64,000 nt of DNA. It comes from Corynebacterium occultum (lineage in GTDB: Bacteria > Actinomycetota > Actinomycetes > Mycobacteriales > Mycobacteriaceae). Both the position numbers and the translations under genes were made by a program. Position 1 is the first letter of the stretch. Every line of letters starts with the position of its first letter. The notes under the pieces are model-generated. The model saw only the letters and a program-made list of their open reading frames with translations. It did not search any database and was not told where the DNA came from. This document shows, piece after piece, positions 49,261 through 58,723 of this stretch. The DNA lies in NCBI RefSeq assembly GCF_009734425.1, contig NZ_CP046455.1, positions 1,798,001 through 1,862,000 of the forward strand. The letters are read 5' to 3'.

Positions 49261-50243
49261 GCTCGATCAGGTGCTCCCACACTCTCCAGGACCTGCAACA
49301 GCTCAGTCTCCACGGCACCGATGCCGCCGTAGGTGGTGTATCCGGCGGCCGGGACATGTCCTCCCCCATCGAGTGCCACCGCGATCCGGCTGACATCGAT
49401 GACAGTGGAGCGCAGGGACACCGCCCAGGTGCCGGGGCTCATCTCCTTGAAAACCACACCAACATCAGTACCACGCAGGGCCCGGACGAAGTCCACCAGA
49501 CTCTCCACCGCGGCCTCACTATGGCCGGAGATGAGATCATTGCTGGCGGTCAGGGTGGCGATGGTCAGATCACCCACCTGGTGGGTCGCAACCCCGGCCA
49601 GCACCCTGCCGATCATCTGGAGATCCCGCAGATCAGTACTGTCCATCAGGTCAACTGCGATAGCGGCGGTGTCGATGCCGGTGAGCATCAGCTCAGAAGC
49701 CAGGGCATGCATCTCGGCCCGCCCCCAACGGAAACTGCCGGTGTCGGTGACCAGGCCGGCGTAGATGCAATGTGCGATCTCACGGTCGACCTTCACACCT
49801 AACACCTTGAAGAGCTCATGCAGCACCGTGGTGGTTGACTCCGCTTCCCTCACCAGCAGATTCACCTTACCGAAACCAGGGTTGGAGGCATGGTGATCGA
49901 TGACCAGAGTCTGGGAGCAACGCTCCGCGATGGCCTCGGCGAAGAATCCGGTGCGGTCGATGGAGCCGCAGTCCACGGTGACGATCAGGTCCGCATCCGG
50001 CAGTTCATCGGTGATACGGATCTCCCCGGAACCGGGGATGCTCAGCAGGTTCGCCGAGAACGGCTCCGGCTGGCCAACCAGGCCACTGGCCTGCTTACCC
50101 AGCTGACGCAGCGCCAGCACGAGAGCACTGACCGAACCGATGGCATCCGCATCGGAGCGGACATGACCGACCACGGTCACCGTCTCAGCAGCTTCGATGA
50201 GCGCCGCAGCTTCCCGCAGCATCTCCTGGAGGGACTGGCTCAA
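49257..50243 (-). CDS. nrnA: DHH/DHHA1 phosphoesterase (oligoribonuclease NrnA type)
   Basis: Degrades nano-RNA and/or pAp and cyclic-dinucleotide products. The 328-residue protein has the DHH-family motifs VGHVRSDADAIGS (about 25-37), VTVDCGSIDRTG and LVIDHHASNPGFG (DHH motif), then the C-terminal DHHA1 domain ending ALDGGGHVPAAGYTTYG. Located 5 bases after rbfA and overlapping dinF by 4 bases, as in other actinobacteria. Confidence 0.92.
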   Translation of the reverse strand: MSQSLQEMLREAAALIEAAETVTVVGHVRSDADAIGSVSALVLALRQLGKQASGLVGQPEPFSANLLSIPGSGEIRITDELPDADLIVTVDCGSIDRTGFFAEAIAERCSQTLVIDHHASNPGFGKVNLLVREAESTTTVLHELFKVLGVKVDREIAHCIYAGLVTDTGSFRWGRAEMHALASELMLTGIDTAAIAVDLMDSTDLRDLQMIGRVLAGVATHQVGDLTIATLTASNDLISGHSEAAVESLVDFVRALRGTDVGVVFKEMSPGTWAVSLRSTVIDVSRIAVALDGGGHVPAAGYTTYGGIGAVETELLQVLESVGAPDRA

Positions 50244-50248
50244 GACAG

Positions 50249-50686
50249 TTACTCTTCCCCATCGATCTTGTAGGGGTTCGCATCCCCTGCCGGGGTGGCG
50301 TTCTTCTTCAGTTCGGCCAGCTCCGCATCCCGGGCGCGGGCGCGGGCGAGCAGTGCCTCCATGTGCGCGGAAGCCGCCGGAACTGAGTCGACCTCGAAGC
50401 TCAGGGTCGGGGTGAAACGGACACCGAGCTCATCCCCGACGATCTTGCGCAGCTGGCCGCGGGCGCGGTGGAGTGCCTCCGCGGCGGCCGCCAGATCCGG
50501 GGCTTCATCAATTTCCTGGCCTCGGACGGTGTAAAAGACGGTTGCGTCATGCAGGTCACCGGTCACACGGGTATCCGTGACCGTCACCAGTTCAAGACGA
50601 CGGTCCTTGATCTGCCGTTCGATGGCGCTAGCTACGATGGTCTGGATTCGTTTGGCCATCCGGGCGGCACGGGCTTTGTCAGCCAT
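50249..50686 (-). CDS. rbfA: Ribosome-binding factor A
   Basis: Assists maturation of 16S rRNA in the 30S subunit, important in the cold. The 145-residue protein has [20 protein letters not shown] at the N-terminus and the KH-like core ([42 protein letters not shown]). ATG 50686 has GGAGAGG 7 bases upstream. It normally follows infB directly; here a second phosphoesterase gene and a 342-base gap intervene. A TAGAAT -10 about 45 bases upstream may be its own promoter. Confidence 0.95.
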   Translation of the reverse strand: MADKARAARMAKRIQTIVASAIERQIKDRRLELVTVTDTRVTGDLHDATVFYTVRGQEIDEAPDLAAAAEALHRARGQLRKIVGDELGVRFTPTLSFEVDSVPAASAHMEALLARARARDAELAELKKNATPAGDANPYKIDGEE

Positions 50687-50989
50687 ATCGGACCTCTCCT
50701 TCTTAAGGCGGGTAATAACTTCCCGAGATTCTACCCCGACCGGGCAGCTACTTCGATATCCCCGACTCCTTCCGGGAACCGTCCAGTGATGGGAATCATG
50801 CTCCCCACCCAATGAGACAAGCCCCTCCTGGTGGAGGTTGGGGCGCTGCCGGCTGGTCGGGAGAGTACAGATACCCCAGTTCTCCCGGCCCCAGGCAGGT
50901 CACAGAATGCCGGGGGGCCTCTGGGAGAGCAGTGGAAATCCCCTCCCCCAGGGGGGGGCGGCGAGAACCGCGAAGCAGAGTGATATGCA

Positions 50990-51010
50990 GCCCTGGGGGC
51001 ACCGCAGGGC
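50990..51010 (-). terminator. Hairpin downstream of the second pptH-like gene
   Basis: GCCCTG (50990-50995) pairs with CAGGGC (51005-51010) around a 9-base loop. It starts inside the 14-base motif, 18 bases after the gene's stop codon on the minus strand. There is no clear T run. Confidence 0.5.
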
Positions 51011-51021
51011 GTCGATAAGCG
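51008..51021 (-). repeat. Intergenic 14-base motif CGCTTATCGACGCC, copy 4
   Basis: Exact copy on the minus strand, 7 bases after the stop codon of the phosphoesterase gene and reading in that gene's direction. Its 3' end forms part of a small hairpin. Confidence 0.7.
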
Positions 51022-51028
51022 GGAGCGG

Positions 51029-51823
51029 TTAAGGACGACGCAGCGTCGGATAAGGCCAGGCCCGGGGCGGCATTCGCTGCTGCTCGAAGGGGTAACCGAG
51101 GGAAACATCCAGGTGGGAATAACCCGCCACCTTCATCTCTTCCGGCATGTGCAGATGTCCGTGCACCGCGCCAATGGCATTGAAGTCCCGGGTGAAAGAA
51201 CGTGTCGCAGTTGTACCGCACCACAAGGCCATCTCCGGTTTAGCCATCCGAAGGGTCGGTTCCACCACCAGGGGCCAGTGATTCACCAGCAGAGTCGGCC
51301 CGGTGACGGTTGCCAGACGCTGCCGAGAATAGGCGACTCTTTCCTCACACCAGGCCGGAATATTGACATGGGGGGCGATGTAGAGCTCATCATCCAGTGT
51401 GGCCCGGGCCTGGCGGGCAGCCTCCAACGCCTGGGAGGCACTCAGGTGCGCAGGCCGGAAGGAATAGTCATAGAGGGTGAACAAGGGGGCGATGGTGACC
51501 TCGCCAAAACGGGGGTACTCATCCTCCGGAGTGTCCACCTGCACCTCACGCAGCAGATCCACCAGGAGCCGGTAGCGTTCCCTGCCCTTGAAACGTTCGC
51601 TGCGGCGGGCAAAAAGTTCATGATTCCCCGGGGTCCAGATGACCCGGGAATAACGACGCCGGAGATGGGCGAGCGTATCGACGATCTCGTCGATACGCTC
51701 CGCCACATCTCCGGCGACAATAAGCCAGTCCCCCGGATCCTTCGGCTGCAGCGCCTCAACTTTCCCGCGGTTGGCGGGGAAGCTGACGTGCAGATCCGAG
51801 ACGGACCAGAGGGTGCTGCTCAT
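51029..51823 (-). CDS. Metallophosphoesterase, paralogue of PptH
   Basis: The 264-residue protein parallels the 47087 gene along its whole length and has the same calcineurin-like motifs: VSDLHVSF, VAGDVAER, TPGNHELF, VNHWPL and VHGHLHMPE. Identical blocks such as DPGDWLIVAGDVAER and PLFTLYDYSFRP show a duplication. It directly follows infB (start within a few bases of the infB stop; TTG 51826 is an alternative), so it is probably read through from infB. Its substrate may be the same as PptH (phosphopantetheinyl-carrier proteins) or different; sequence alone does not decide. Confidence 0.85.
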   Translation of the reverse strand: MSSTLWSVSDLHVSFPANRGKVEALQPKDPGDWLIVAGDVAERIDEIVDTLAHLRRRYSRVIWTPGNHELFARRSERFKGRERYRLLVDLLREVQVDTPEDEYPRFGEVTIAPLFTLYDYSFRPAHLSASQALEAARQARATLDDELYIAPHVNIPAWCEERVAYSRQRLATVTGPTLLVNHWPLVVEPTLRMAKPEMALWCGTTATRSFTRDFNAIGAVHGHLHMPEEMKVAGYSHLDVSLGYPFEQQRMPPRAWPYPTLRRP

Positions 51824-51826
51824 CAA

Positions 51827-54781
51827 CTAGTCCCGGGGGACCTCAACCATCTCGAAGACCTCGATCTTGTCTCCGACGGCGATGTTCGGGTAGGACAGCA
51901 CCATACCGCACTCATAACCTGCGCTGACCTCGGTGGTGTCATCCTTCTCACGACGCAGCGAGACGATCTTCGCGGTGTCGGTGACGACGTTGCCGTCGCG
52001 CATGAGGCGGATGCTGGCGTTGCGGCGGACCTTGCCGGACTCCACCATGCAACCTGCGATGAGGCCGACTGCGGAAGCCTTGAAGATCGCGCGGATTTCG
52101 GCGGTGCCGACCGAGCGCTCCTCGTAGATCGGCTTGAGCATGCCCTTGAGAGCAGCCTCCACCTCTTCCAGAGCCTTGTAGATCACGGTGTAGTAGCGGA
52201 CATCGACACCCTCGGCGTTGGCTTCCTCGGTGGCCTTGCCCTCAGCGCGAACGTTGAAGGCGATGATGACCGCGTTGGAGGCCGCTGCCAGAGTGACGTT
52301 GGTCTGGGTGACCGCACCGACGCCACGGTCGATGATGTTGAGCTGAACCTCGTCGTCGATCTCGAGCTTGAGCAGCGACTCCTCCAGGGCTTCCACCGAA
52401 CCGGCGTTGTCGCCCTTGAGGATGAGGTTGAGGGTGCTGGTTTCCTTGAGCACGGAATCCAGGTCCTCCAGGGAGACACGCTTACGACTGCGTGCCGCCA
52501 TGGCATTGCGCTTGCGGGCATTGCGCTGGTCAGCGATCTGACGAGCGAGGCGGTCATCCTCGACAACCATGATGTTGTCGCCGGCGCCGGGCACGCCGTT
52601 GAGACCCTGGACCTGGACCGGACGGGACGGGCCCGCCTCTTCCACGTCTTCGCCATGCTCATCAACCATGCGACGAACACGGCCATAGGTGTCACCGGCG
52701 ACGATGGAGTCACCGACGCGGAGGGTACCGCGCTGGACGATGACGGTGGCCACGGGGCCACGACCACGGTCGAGGTGTGCTTCGATGGCGACACCCTGGG
52801 CATCCATATCCGGGTTGGCGCGCAGATCCAGTGCCGCGTCAGCGGTCAGCAGGACAGCTTCGAGCAGCTCATCGATGTTCAGACCCTGCTTGGCGGAGAT
52901 GTCGACGAACATGGTGTCGCCGCCGTACTCCTCCGGAACAATGCCGTACTCGGTGAGCTGGCCACGGATCTTGTCCGGAGCCGCTTCTGGCTTATCAATC
53001 TTGTTCACCGCGACGACGATCGGGATATCGGCAGCCTTGGCATGGTTGATCGCTTCAACGGTCTGCGGCATGACGCCGTCATCCGCAGCGACAACCAGAA
53101 TCGCCAAGTCGGTGGACTTGGCACCACGGGCACGCATGGCGGTGAAGGCCTCGTGACCCGGAGTATCCAGGAAGGTGATCTTCCGGTCGCGGTTCTCAAT
53201 GGCGATATCAACCTGGTAGGCACCGATGCCCTGGGTGATGCCACCGGCCTCACGGCCGCCGACATTCGCCTTACGGATGGTGTCCAGCAGTCGGGTCTTA
53301 CCATGGTCGACGTGACCCATGACGGTGACCACCGGGGGACGCTTGGCGAGGTCATCATCCTCACCCTCGTCCTCACCGAACTGCAGGTCGAAGCGCTCGA
53401 GGAGCTCACGGTCCTCATCCTCCGGGGAGACGACCTCAACCTTGTAGTTGATCTCGTCGCCCAGCAGCTGCAGGGTCTCATCGGAGACAGAAGCAGTTGC
53501 GGTGACCATTTCACCCAGGTTGAACAGCGCCTGAACCAGTGCCGATGCCTCGGCGCCGATCTTCTCGGCGAAGTCAGAGAGGGAGGCACCACGACGCAGG
53601 CGAAGGGTTTCACCGCGGCCGTCCGGCAGACGAACGCCACCGATGACGTTCGGTGCCTGCATTGCCTCGTATTCATTACGCTTCTGACGCTTCGACTTAC
53701 GGCCACGACGCGGTGCGCCACCGGGACGCCCGAAAGCACCCGCGGTACCACCACGACGTCCGCCGCGAGCTCCGCCGCCCTTGAAACCGCCACCGGTACC
53801 CTGACCGCCAGCGCCACCGGGGCCGCCACGGCCACCACGGCCGCCACCGGCAGCCTTGGCCGGCATCGCGGCGGGGTTCGCGGGCATCATGGCCGGGCTC
53901 GGACGACGTCCGCCGCCCTGTGCCGGACGATCGCTGCCCTGTGCCGGACGGTCACCGCCGGGACGCGGGCTACGACCCTTGGCACCGGCACCGGCACCGG
54001 CGCTCTGGCCACCACGGCCACCTGCGGCACCACCCGGGCGAGGTCCACCACCGGGGCGAGGTCCACCGCCGGGACGGGGTCCGCCACCGGGGCGAGGTCC
54101 GCCACCGGGACGGGGAGCCGGACGCTCACCGCCACCGGAGGAGAAGGGGTTGTTGGCGACTCGCGGAGCGCGGCCACCCGGCTTGGGGCCGGGCTTTGCC
54201 ATCGGACGGGGCATTGCAGCCTCGCTCGGCTTCGGAGTACCGCCAGGCTTAGGTGCTGCGGCGGCCGGGGTCGGCTTAGCAGCAGCCGGCTTAGCAGCAG
54301 CCGGCTTTGCTGCGGCGGCCGGCTTTGCTGCGGCGGCCGGCTTTGCTGCGGCGGCCGGCTTTGCTGCGGCGGCCGGGGTCGGCTTTGCGGCGGCCGGCTT
54401 TGCTGCGGCGGCCGGGGTCGGCTTAGCGGCAGCCGGCTTTGCTGCGGCGGCCGGGGTCGGCTTAGCGGCAGCCGGCTTTGCTGCGGCGGCCGGGGTCGGC
54501 TTGGCAACAGCAGCAGGCTTAGGGGCACCCGGCTTAGGTGCGGCACCCGGCTTGGGTGCAGCGCCCGGCTTGGGTGCAGCGGAACCCGGGGTGGGGGCCG
54601 CATTGTTTTCAGCACCATTGGAGGTGCCGTAGTGGCTGCGCATCTTCTTGACCACCGGGGGTTCGATGGTCGAGGATGCGGTCTTAACGAACTCGCCCTG
54701 CTCTTTGAGCGTTCCGAGTAATTCCTTGCTGGTTACGCCGAGCTGCTTTGCAAGCTCATGTACGCGTAGCTTTCCGGGCAC
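51827..54781 (-). CDS. infB: Translation initiation factor IF-2
   Basis: GTPase that brings fMet-tRNA to the 30S subunit. The 984-residue protein has an N-terminal IF2_N domain ([20 protein letters not shown]), an Ala/Pro/Lys low-complexity stretch (about 60-190), a Gly/Arg/Pro-rich stretch (about 200-365), a second IF2_N-like segment, then the GTPase with G1 GHVDHGKT (about 487-494), DTPGHE and NKID, and domains II-IV. The flexible N-terminus is unusually long and made of tandem DNA repeats. Located between ylxR upstream and the pptH paralogue downstream. Confidence 0.97.
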   Translation of the reverse strand: MPGKLRVHELAKQLGVTSKELLGTLKEQGEFVKTASSTIEPPVVKKMRSHYGTSNGAENNAAPTPGSAAPKPGAAPKPGAAPKPGAPKPAAVAKPTPAAAAKPAAAKPTPAAAAKPAAAKPTPAAAAKPAAAKPTPAAAAKPAAAAKPAAAAKPAAAAKPAAAKPAAAKPTPAAAAPKPGGTPKPSEAAMPRPMAKPGPKPGGRAPRVANNPFSSGGGERPAPRPGGGPRPGGGPRPGGGPRPGGGPRPGGAAGGRGGQSAGAGAGAKGRSPRPGGDRPAQGSDRPAQGGGRRPSPAMMPANPAAMPAKAAGGGRGGRGGPGGAGGQGTGGGFKGGGARGGRRGGTAGAFGRPGGAPRRGRKSKRQKRNEYEAMQAPNVIGGVRLPDGRGETLRLRRGASLSDFAEKIGAEASALVQALFNLGEMVTATASVSDETLQLLGDEINYKVEVVSPEDEDRELLERFDLQFGEDEGEDDDLAKRPPVVTVMGHVDHGKTRLLDTIRKANVGGREAGGITQGIGAYQVDIAIENRDRKITFLDTPGHEAFTAMRARGAKSTDLAILVVAADDGVMPQTVEAINHAKAADIPIVVAVNKIDKPEAAPDKIRGQLTEYGIVPEEYGGDTMFVDISAKQGLNIDELLEAVLLTADAALDLRANPDMDAQGVAIEAHLDRGRGPVATVIVQRGTLRVGDSIVAGDTYGRVRRMVDEHGEDVEEAGPSRPVQVQGLNGVPGAGDNIMVVEDDRLARQIADQRNARKRNAMAARSRKRVSLEDLDSVLKETSTLNLILKGDNAGSVEALEESLLKLEIDDEVQLNIIDRGVGAVTQTNVTLAAASNAVIIAFNVRAEGKATEEANAEGVDVRYYTVIYKALEEVEAALKGMLKPIYEERSVGTAEIRAIFKASAVGLIAGCMVESGKVRRNASIRLMRDGNVVTDTAKIVSLRREKDDTTEVSAGYECGMVLSYPNIAVGDKIEVFEMVEVPRD
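54303..54374. repeat. Four tandem 18-bp repeats in infB
   Basis: Four identical units of GGCTTTGCTGCGGCGGCC. On the minus strand they encode repeats of Ala, Lys and Pro in the IF-2 N-terminal linker. Confidence 0.95.
54375..54491. repeat. Three tandem 39-bp repeats in infB
   Basis: Three adjacent 39-bp units start GGGGTCGGCTT; copies 2 and 3 are identical and copy 1 differs at two positions. They encode Ala/Lys/Pro/Thr repeats and continue directly from the 18-bp array, from which each unit's second half derives. Confidence 0.93.
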
Positions 54782-54885
54782 TTCTCTCCTAAGAGGTTAT
54801 TTCCAGGAGTCGAAGGCCAAGAAAGCGGCCTCGACACCTAGGTTGAATTGTTGACGTTCATCGCTGATGCTTCATCGTGTGCTCA

Positions 54886-55215
54886 TCAGTGTTCGGTCTT
54901 CCTTACAATGTCTGTTCCCGCGTTGTTATCCGCGAGATAGGCTCGTACCTGACCTGTGTCCACTGAGGTGGACACCCTAAGCGCACGCCCGAAGGCACGG
55001 CGCTGTTCCGCCAGCTCGAGTGCATCGAGATTCGGAGTGATCCACGCTCCCCGGCCGGACATCCGGCGGGCAGGATCAGGGATCAATCGGGCATTATCCT
55101 CGGGATCGACGACAATGCGCAGAAGCTGAGTATCCGGCTTCTGCTTCTTGGTGGCGATACACGTACGAATACGGATGTGCTGGGGTGAAGTTCCACCTCG
55201 GCGGCTATCCGTCAT
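54886..55215 (-). CDS. ylxR: YlxR family (DUF448) RNA-binding-like protein
   Basis: Small basic protein of 109 residues, usually encoded between nusA and infB, as here. It has the YlxR pattern IRIRTCIATKKQKPDTQLLRIVVDPE and GRGAWITPNLDALELAEQRRAFGRALR. The usual RTCxGC motif is replaced by RTCIAT. Reported roles include RNase P binding and transcription control in Firmicutes. ATG 55215 has AGGAG 5 bases upstream. 104 bases upstream of infB. Confidence 0.88.
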   Translation of the reverse strand: MTDSRRGGTSPQHIRIRTCIATKKQKPDTQLLRIVVDPEDNARLIPDPARRMSGRGAWITPNLDALELAEQRRAFGRALRVSTSVDTGQVRAYLADNNAGTDIVRKTEH

Positions 55216-55619
55216 TCGTCTCCTCTCACCGTGCCGGCATTTACCGGCAACCAAAATCTTGAACCTCACAGTCGAGGTCCCCGGGGTTCATGGGGAACTC
55301 CGAGGCGCTTCGATGCTAATGCACGTGGGCCGCTGTCTAGTTTACGCTAAAGTCACCTGAAATTGAACTTGGGTATATTAACTCGACCAATTTTCCCCCG
55401 ATATCCGCCTGCCCGGACACTATTCGACCCTTTCAGAACTTCACGCTGAGCCGGATTCCGGCGATTCTGCGCTGAGCGCCCCTGCCCCCCATCACAGCAG
55501 TCCCTTGGCGAGCTCGGCAGGAAACGCTGAAGCGGGCGGAACCTGAATCATTGATTCAGGTCCCGCCCGCTTCAGCAAGGTTGAGGGAGGCGATACTGCC
55601 ATCCCTCCCCCTTCACCTT
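55216..55619. other. Spacer between ylxR and nusA: ylxR promoter and nusA terminator
   Basis: Reading toward ylxR, TAAACT (minus strand, 55339-55344) is a candidate -10 for ylxR-infB, with TTCAAT 17 bases before it. The right end holds the nusA terminator. From 55380 to 55520 I see no gene or clear signal. Confidence 0.5.
55526..55576 (-). terminator. nusA terminator
   Basis: A long hairpin: GCTGAAGCGGGCGG (from 55526) pairs with CCGCCCGCTTCAGC (to 55576), and ACCTGAATCA pairs with TGATTCAGGT inside it, with one unpaired base on each side. It begins 43 bases after the nusA stop codon on the minus strand. Confidence 0.88.
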
Positions 55620-56627
55620 CTAGTCGGCGGCCGCATCGGAGTGGATATCGATTTTCCAACCAGTCAGTCGTGCGGCGAGGCGGGCATTCTGGCCCTCCTT
55701 GCCGATGGCCAGGGACAGCTGGTAGTCCGGCACGATCACCTTCGCGGTTTGTGCCTCCAGATCAGTGACCTCCACCTTGACCACCTTGGAGGGCGCCAAG
55801 GCATTGCCGACGAAGACAGCCGGGTCATCGGAATAGTCGATGATGTCGATCTTCTCGCCACCGAGCGCATTCATGATGTTGGAGACACGCTGGCCACGCG
55901 GGCCGATGCAGGCACCCTTGGCGTTCAGCCCGCGGGCACGGGCAGCGACAGCAACCTTGGAGCGGTGGCCAGCTTCCCGGGCGATGCCCACGATTTCGAC
56001 GGAACCGTCAGCAACCTCGGGGACCTCCAGCTCGAAGAGGCCACGCACCAGCTCGGGGTGGGTGCGGGAAAGGTTGATCTGAATGTTGCGGGTGCCCCTG
56101 TTGACCTCGACGACGAAAGCCTTGACGCGGTCACCGTGGACCAACTTCTCGCCCGGGATCTGCTCGGCCGGCAGTAGGATACCGTCCTGGGAGTCCAGTT
56201 CGGTGCCGAGCTGGACAACGACCATGCCACGCTCATTGGCGCGCACATCACGTTGCACCAGTCCGGAGACGACCTTGCCCTCATAGGCGGTGTAGGCATC
56301 GAAGGCGCGGCCAGCCTCAGCTTCACGCATACGGGCGACGATGGCCTCACGCACAGCCTGGGCGCCAACACGGCCGAAGTTGCTGGGGGTGTCATCGTAT
56401 TCGCTGTCCACCTCACCGTTCTCATCGAATTCGGTGACGATGACGTTGACGGAGCCGGTCTCGGCATCAATGTCTACACGGGACTTGGCGTTCACGTTGG
56501 CCAGGGCGCTGTCCCGGTACTCCAGGTAGGCGTGAAGCAGGGCGCCGGCGATGGTGCTCAGCAGATCCCTGACCGGAATCCCCTTCTCGGTCTCAATGGC
56601 CTTCAGTGCCTGCAAATCGATATTCAC
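55620..56627 (-). CDS. nusA: Transcription termination/antitermination factor NusA
   Basis: Binds RNA polymerase and nascent RNA to modulate pausing, termination and antitermination. The 335-residue protein has an N-terminal polymerase-binding domain ([20 protein letters not shown]), an S1 domain, and two KH domains ([25 protein letters not shown] and [31 protein letters not shown]). It lacks the C-terminal repeats of E. coli NusA, as is usual in actinobacteria. GTG start overlaps the rimP stop by 4 bases. Confidence 0.97.
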   Translation of the reverse strand: MNIDLQALKAIETEKGIPVRDLLSTIAGALLHAYLEYRDSALANVNAKSRVDIDAETGSVNVIVTEFDENGEVDSEYDDTPSNFGRVGAQAVREAIVARMREAEAGRAFDAYTAYEGKVVSGLVQRDVRANERGMVVVQLGTELDSQDGILLPAEQIPGEKLVHGDRVKAFVVEVNRGTRNIQINLSRTHPELVRGLFELEVPEVADGSVEIVGIAREAGHRSKVAVAARARGLNAKGACIGPRGQRVSNIMNALGGEKIDIIDYSDDPAVFVGNALAPSKVVKVEVTDLEAQTAKVIVPDYQLSLAIGKEGQNARLAARLTGWKIDIHSDAAAD

Positions 56628-57184
56628 TTGTCTTCCTCTCCCCGTTCCAGGGCATCTTCATGGTTCAGTCCGGCGAGCTCAAGCTCCATAGCCGGTGGTT
56701 TAGCGAATTCAATTTCTACCACTGCGGAGTGGCTTTCCGTTAATTCAAGGTTGCGGATCACAGGCTGTTTCTTGTCCGTGCCGACCAGAATCACGGCAGT
56801 TTCGCTACTGTTGAGGGCGCCGATACGCCAGATCTGAGATGTACCTTCCTGCGTCACCTTGACCAGGCGGGTGCGGTTACGACGCCAGTGACGGGGTGCA
56901 GTGAAGGGCAGCTCAACGCCCGGGGTGGAGACCTCCAGGGTGTAGCCCGCGCCGAAGCTGTAGCGCCCCTCAGTCTCTGCGGCATCGAGAACTTCGGAGA
57001 GCTCCTGGGAAACCACCTCAAGCTCATCGAGACTGGGACGGGTGTCGGAGTCGAGACCGATCGAGACCACGGATTTCTTTCCGGCCCGGACCACCTTGAT
57101 CGTTTCCACGTCCATCCGGTGAGATTCCGTGATGGGGGTGATGAGTTCTGTCAACTGCTCGACGCTGGGGAATGCCATACCCAT
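56624..57184 (-). CDS. rimP: Ribosome maturation factor RimP
   Basis: Assists 30S subunit assembly. The 186-residue protein has the two-domain RimP pattern: VEQLTELITPITESHRMDVETIKV, then SFGAGYTLEVSTPGVELPFTAPRHWRRN, the conserved core of the family, and an acidic C-terminal tail. Start at ATG 57184 has AGGA 7 bases upstream; ATG 57178 is also possible. Translationally coupled to nusA and divergent from the DUF4439 lipoprotein gene. Confidence 0.95.
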   Translation of the reverse strand: MGMAFPSVEQLTELITPITESHRMDVETIKVVRAGKKSVVSIGLDSDTRPSLDELEVVSQELSEVLDAAETEGRYSFGAGYTLEVSTPGVELPFTAPRHWRRNRTRLVKVTQEGTSQIWRIGALNSSETAVILVGTDKKQPVIRNLELTESHSAVVEIEFAKPPAMELELAGLNHEDALERGEEDK

Positions 57185-57216
57185 CAGCCTATCCTGAGCC
57201 GCTAATGTGGTTGCAC

Positions 57217-58068
57217 GTGAACCTCAAGCCCCTGATTTCGACCGCCCTGATCATCACTGCCGCAACGGCGCTGAGCGCCTGCTCGATGATGGACGTGCTG
57301 GGACCTCGACCCAACCAGGAACTTGAAACCCTCTATCTCCGCGCCGGTGAAGATGCGAGAATACTCGCAGATCAGGAGCCTGAGCTGGCAGATCTCCGCG
57401 CCTCCCAGGCGGATGCCCTACTCGCGGAGATCCAGCGTCTCTGCGGGATCAATGAGAGCGGAACAGTGCCCGTCTCCTGTGAAGTTGATGCTCCCGAAGC
57501 GCCGGAATCGGGCGACACCGAAACTGGTGGCCCAGGGGAGATCATCAATGCCGCCCTGCTGGACAATGTCCTGGCCACGGGAGAGGCTCCGGAAGAGTCC
57601 CGCGATCTGTTGACGGCCCAGGCCATTGATCTGGCCGCCGCGGACGGCGACACCTCCCTGCCGGATACCCCGATCCTCAGCTCTGAGATCGACCTCGCCG
57701 CTGCCCGGGGCCTGCTCGAGCAGGAGCTGGCTACCGAGTACGGGCTCGGTGTCGCCCTGGCCTTCGCCGATGCGGATACCCGCACGCTCATCGACGCCCT
57801 GCTCACCGCCCACCGGGAGCGCATCCTGGCACTGCAGCTGCTGCTTCAGGATAGTGGCGAGGTTCCCGAACCCCAGCCGGGCTATGAATTCGACGCGCTG
57901 CCGGAACCGGTCGACGCAGCCTCTGCCCGTGCATTCGCCAACACGATCGCCGCTGACACCCTGCTGCACTGGCAGGCGGCTGCAGCGGTCGCAGAGTCCG
58001 CGAACTGGCGCAGCTTCGCGGTGGAGGCCGCCGCGCACGCCGCTGCCACCCCCTCCCTGCTGGACTGA
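57217..58068 (+). CDS. DUF4439 lipoprotein (ferritin-like fold)
   Basis: Exported lipid-anchored protein of 283 residues. The signal peptide (NLKPLISTALIITAATALSAC) carries lipobox LSAC at Cys22. The C-terminal half is helical and resembles DUF4439, a ferritin-like four-helix fold found in actinobacterial lipoproteins; metal binding and role are unknown. GTG 57217 is chosen for the signal-peptide N-terminus (ATG 57205 is alternative); TAATGT at 57202-57207 is a possible -10 only 9 bases upstream, suggesting leaderless translation. Divergent from rimP, convergent with marR with a 2-base gap. Confidence 0.82.
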   Translation: MNLKPLISTALIITAATALSACSMMDVLGPRPNQELETLYLRAGEDARILADQEPELADLRASQADALLAEIQRLCGINESGTVPVSCEVDAPEAPESGDTETGGPGEIINAALLDNVLATGEAPEESRDLLTAQAIDLAAADGDTSLPDTPILSSEIDLAAARGLLEQELATEYGLGVALAFADADTRTLIDALLTAHRERILALQLLLQDSGEVPEPQPGYEFDALPEPVDAASARAFANTIAADTLLHWQAAAAVAESANWRSFAVEAAAHAAATPSLLD

Positions 58069-58070
58069 GC

Positions 58071-58538
58071 CTACTTCTTGGCCGCCGGCCCCTCCGCTGC
58101 GAGGCGTGTCTGCAGGTCCCCGATGAAGGAACGCATCGAGTCACCCACGCCTTCCAGATAGCGCACCACCGCATCCTGCTCCGCTGGGGACATGCTCTGG
58201 ATGACCGCATCCGATTCACTGATCATCGGGAGGATCAGTTCCATGACTTCGGCCGCAGCCGAAGGGACGGGGCGGATCAGGGTTCGCCTTCGATCGTCCG
58301 GATGGAGCACCCGTTCCGCATGCTCCCGCCGCACCAGGCGATCGATCACGGTGGTGGTGGCCGCCGCGCTCAGATGAAGACGCCCGGTCAATTCGGTCGG
58401 TGTCATACTTCCCTGGTACATCAGAAGCTGCATGGCCTGCAGATCTGTGTCATTGGTGTTGAGGCAGCGGCGGGTATGGAATTCCACAGCATCATTGAGC
58501 ACAAGAATCTGGCGGAGAAGGATTGATGCCTTGTGCAT
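58071..58538 (-). CDS. MarR family transcriptional regulator
   Basis: Winged-helix repressor of 155 residues, likely dimeric. The DNA-binding region is MTPTELTGRLHLSAAATTTVIDRLVRREHAERVLHPDDRRRTLIRP, the typical recognition helix followed by the DxRR wing. ATG 58538 has AAGGAG 7 bases upstream. It is divergent from an MMPL transporter gene, with a palindrome (58603-58616) between them, so it probably represses that gene and itself. Effector unknown. Confidence 0.88.
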   Translation of the reverse strand: MHKASILLRQILVLNDAVEFHTRRCLNTNDTDLQAMQLLMYQGSMTPTELTGRLHLSAAATTTVIDRLVRREHAERVLHPDDRRRTLIRPVPSAAAEVMELILPMISESDAVIQSMSPAEQDAVVRYLEGVGDSMRSFIGDLQTRLAAEGPAAKK

Positions 58539-58602
58539 CTGGTTCTCCTTCGCCCACTTTCCCGGGGAATCTCCCACACCTCGCCCCTTTCCCTGTTTGA
58601 AC

Positions 58603-58616
58603 TTATTGTACGATAA
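58603..58616. promoter_or_regulatory. Putative MarR operator
   Basis: TTATTGTACGATAA is a near-perfect inverted repeat (12 of 14 bases) in the AT-rich spacer between divergent marR and MMPL genes, about 65 bases from the marR start, a typical operator position. Confidence 0.6.
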
Positions 58617-58723
58617 TCGAAGTAAAGCGAAGATCCAACCATTCCTGCTGTATCGGTGCTTGACAGGTTCACACGGCTAACGCGGAAGCTGTTCAGATGC
58701 CCCCATGGTGAAAGGTAACTACA

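Larger units (their letters stand above)
50687..51028. other. Structured non-coding spacer between rbfA and the second pptH-like gene
   Basis: No credible gene is present. On the minus strand it holds CAGGGC/GCCCTG (50990-51010) right after the 14-base motif, an 8-base G run next to CCCTCCCCC (50941-50958), and GGGAGA/TCTCCC arms near 50860-50885. The promoter of rbfA should lie at its left end (TAGAAT at about 50730-50735). A short RNA or a set of stacked terminators are both possible. Confidence 0.45.

Noticed and set aside
51113-54721. 1202-codon plus-strand frame
   Set aside because: Lies antisense to infB, whose motifs are complete. The frame is a by-product of GC-rich codon bias; its product is low-complexity Thr/Ala/Arg without a known domain.
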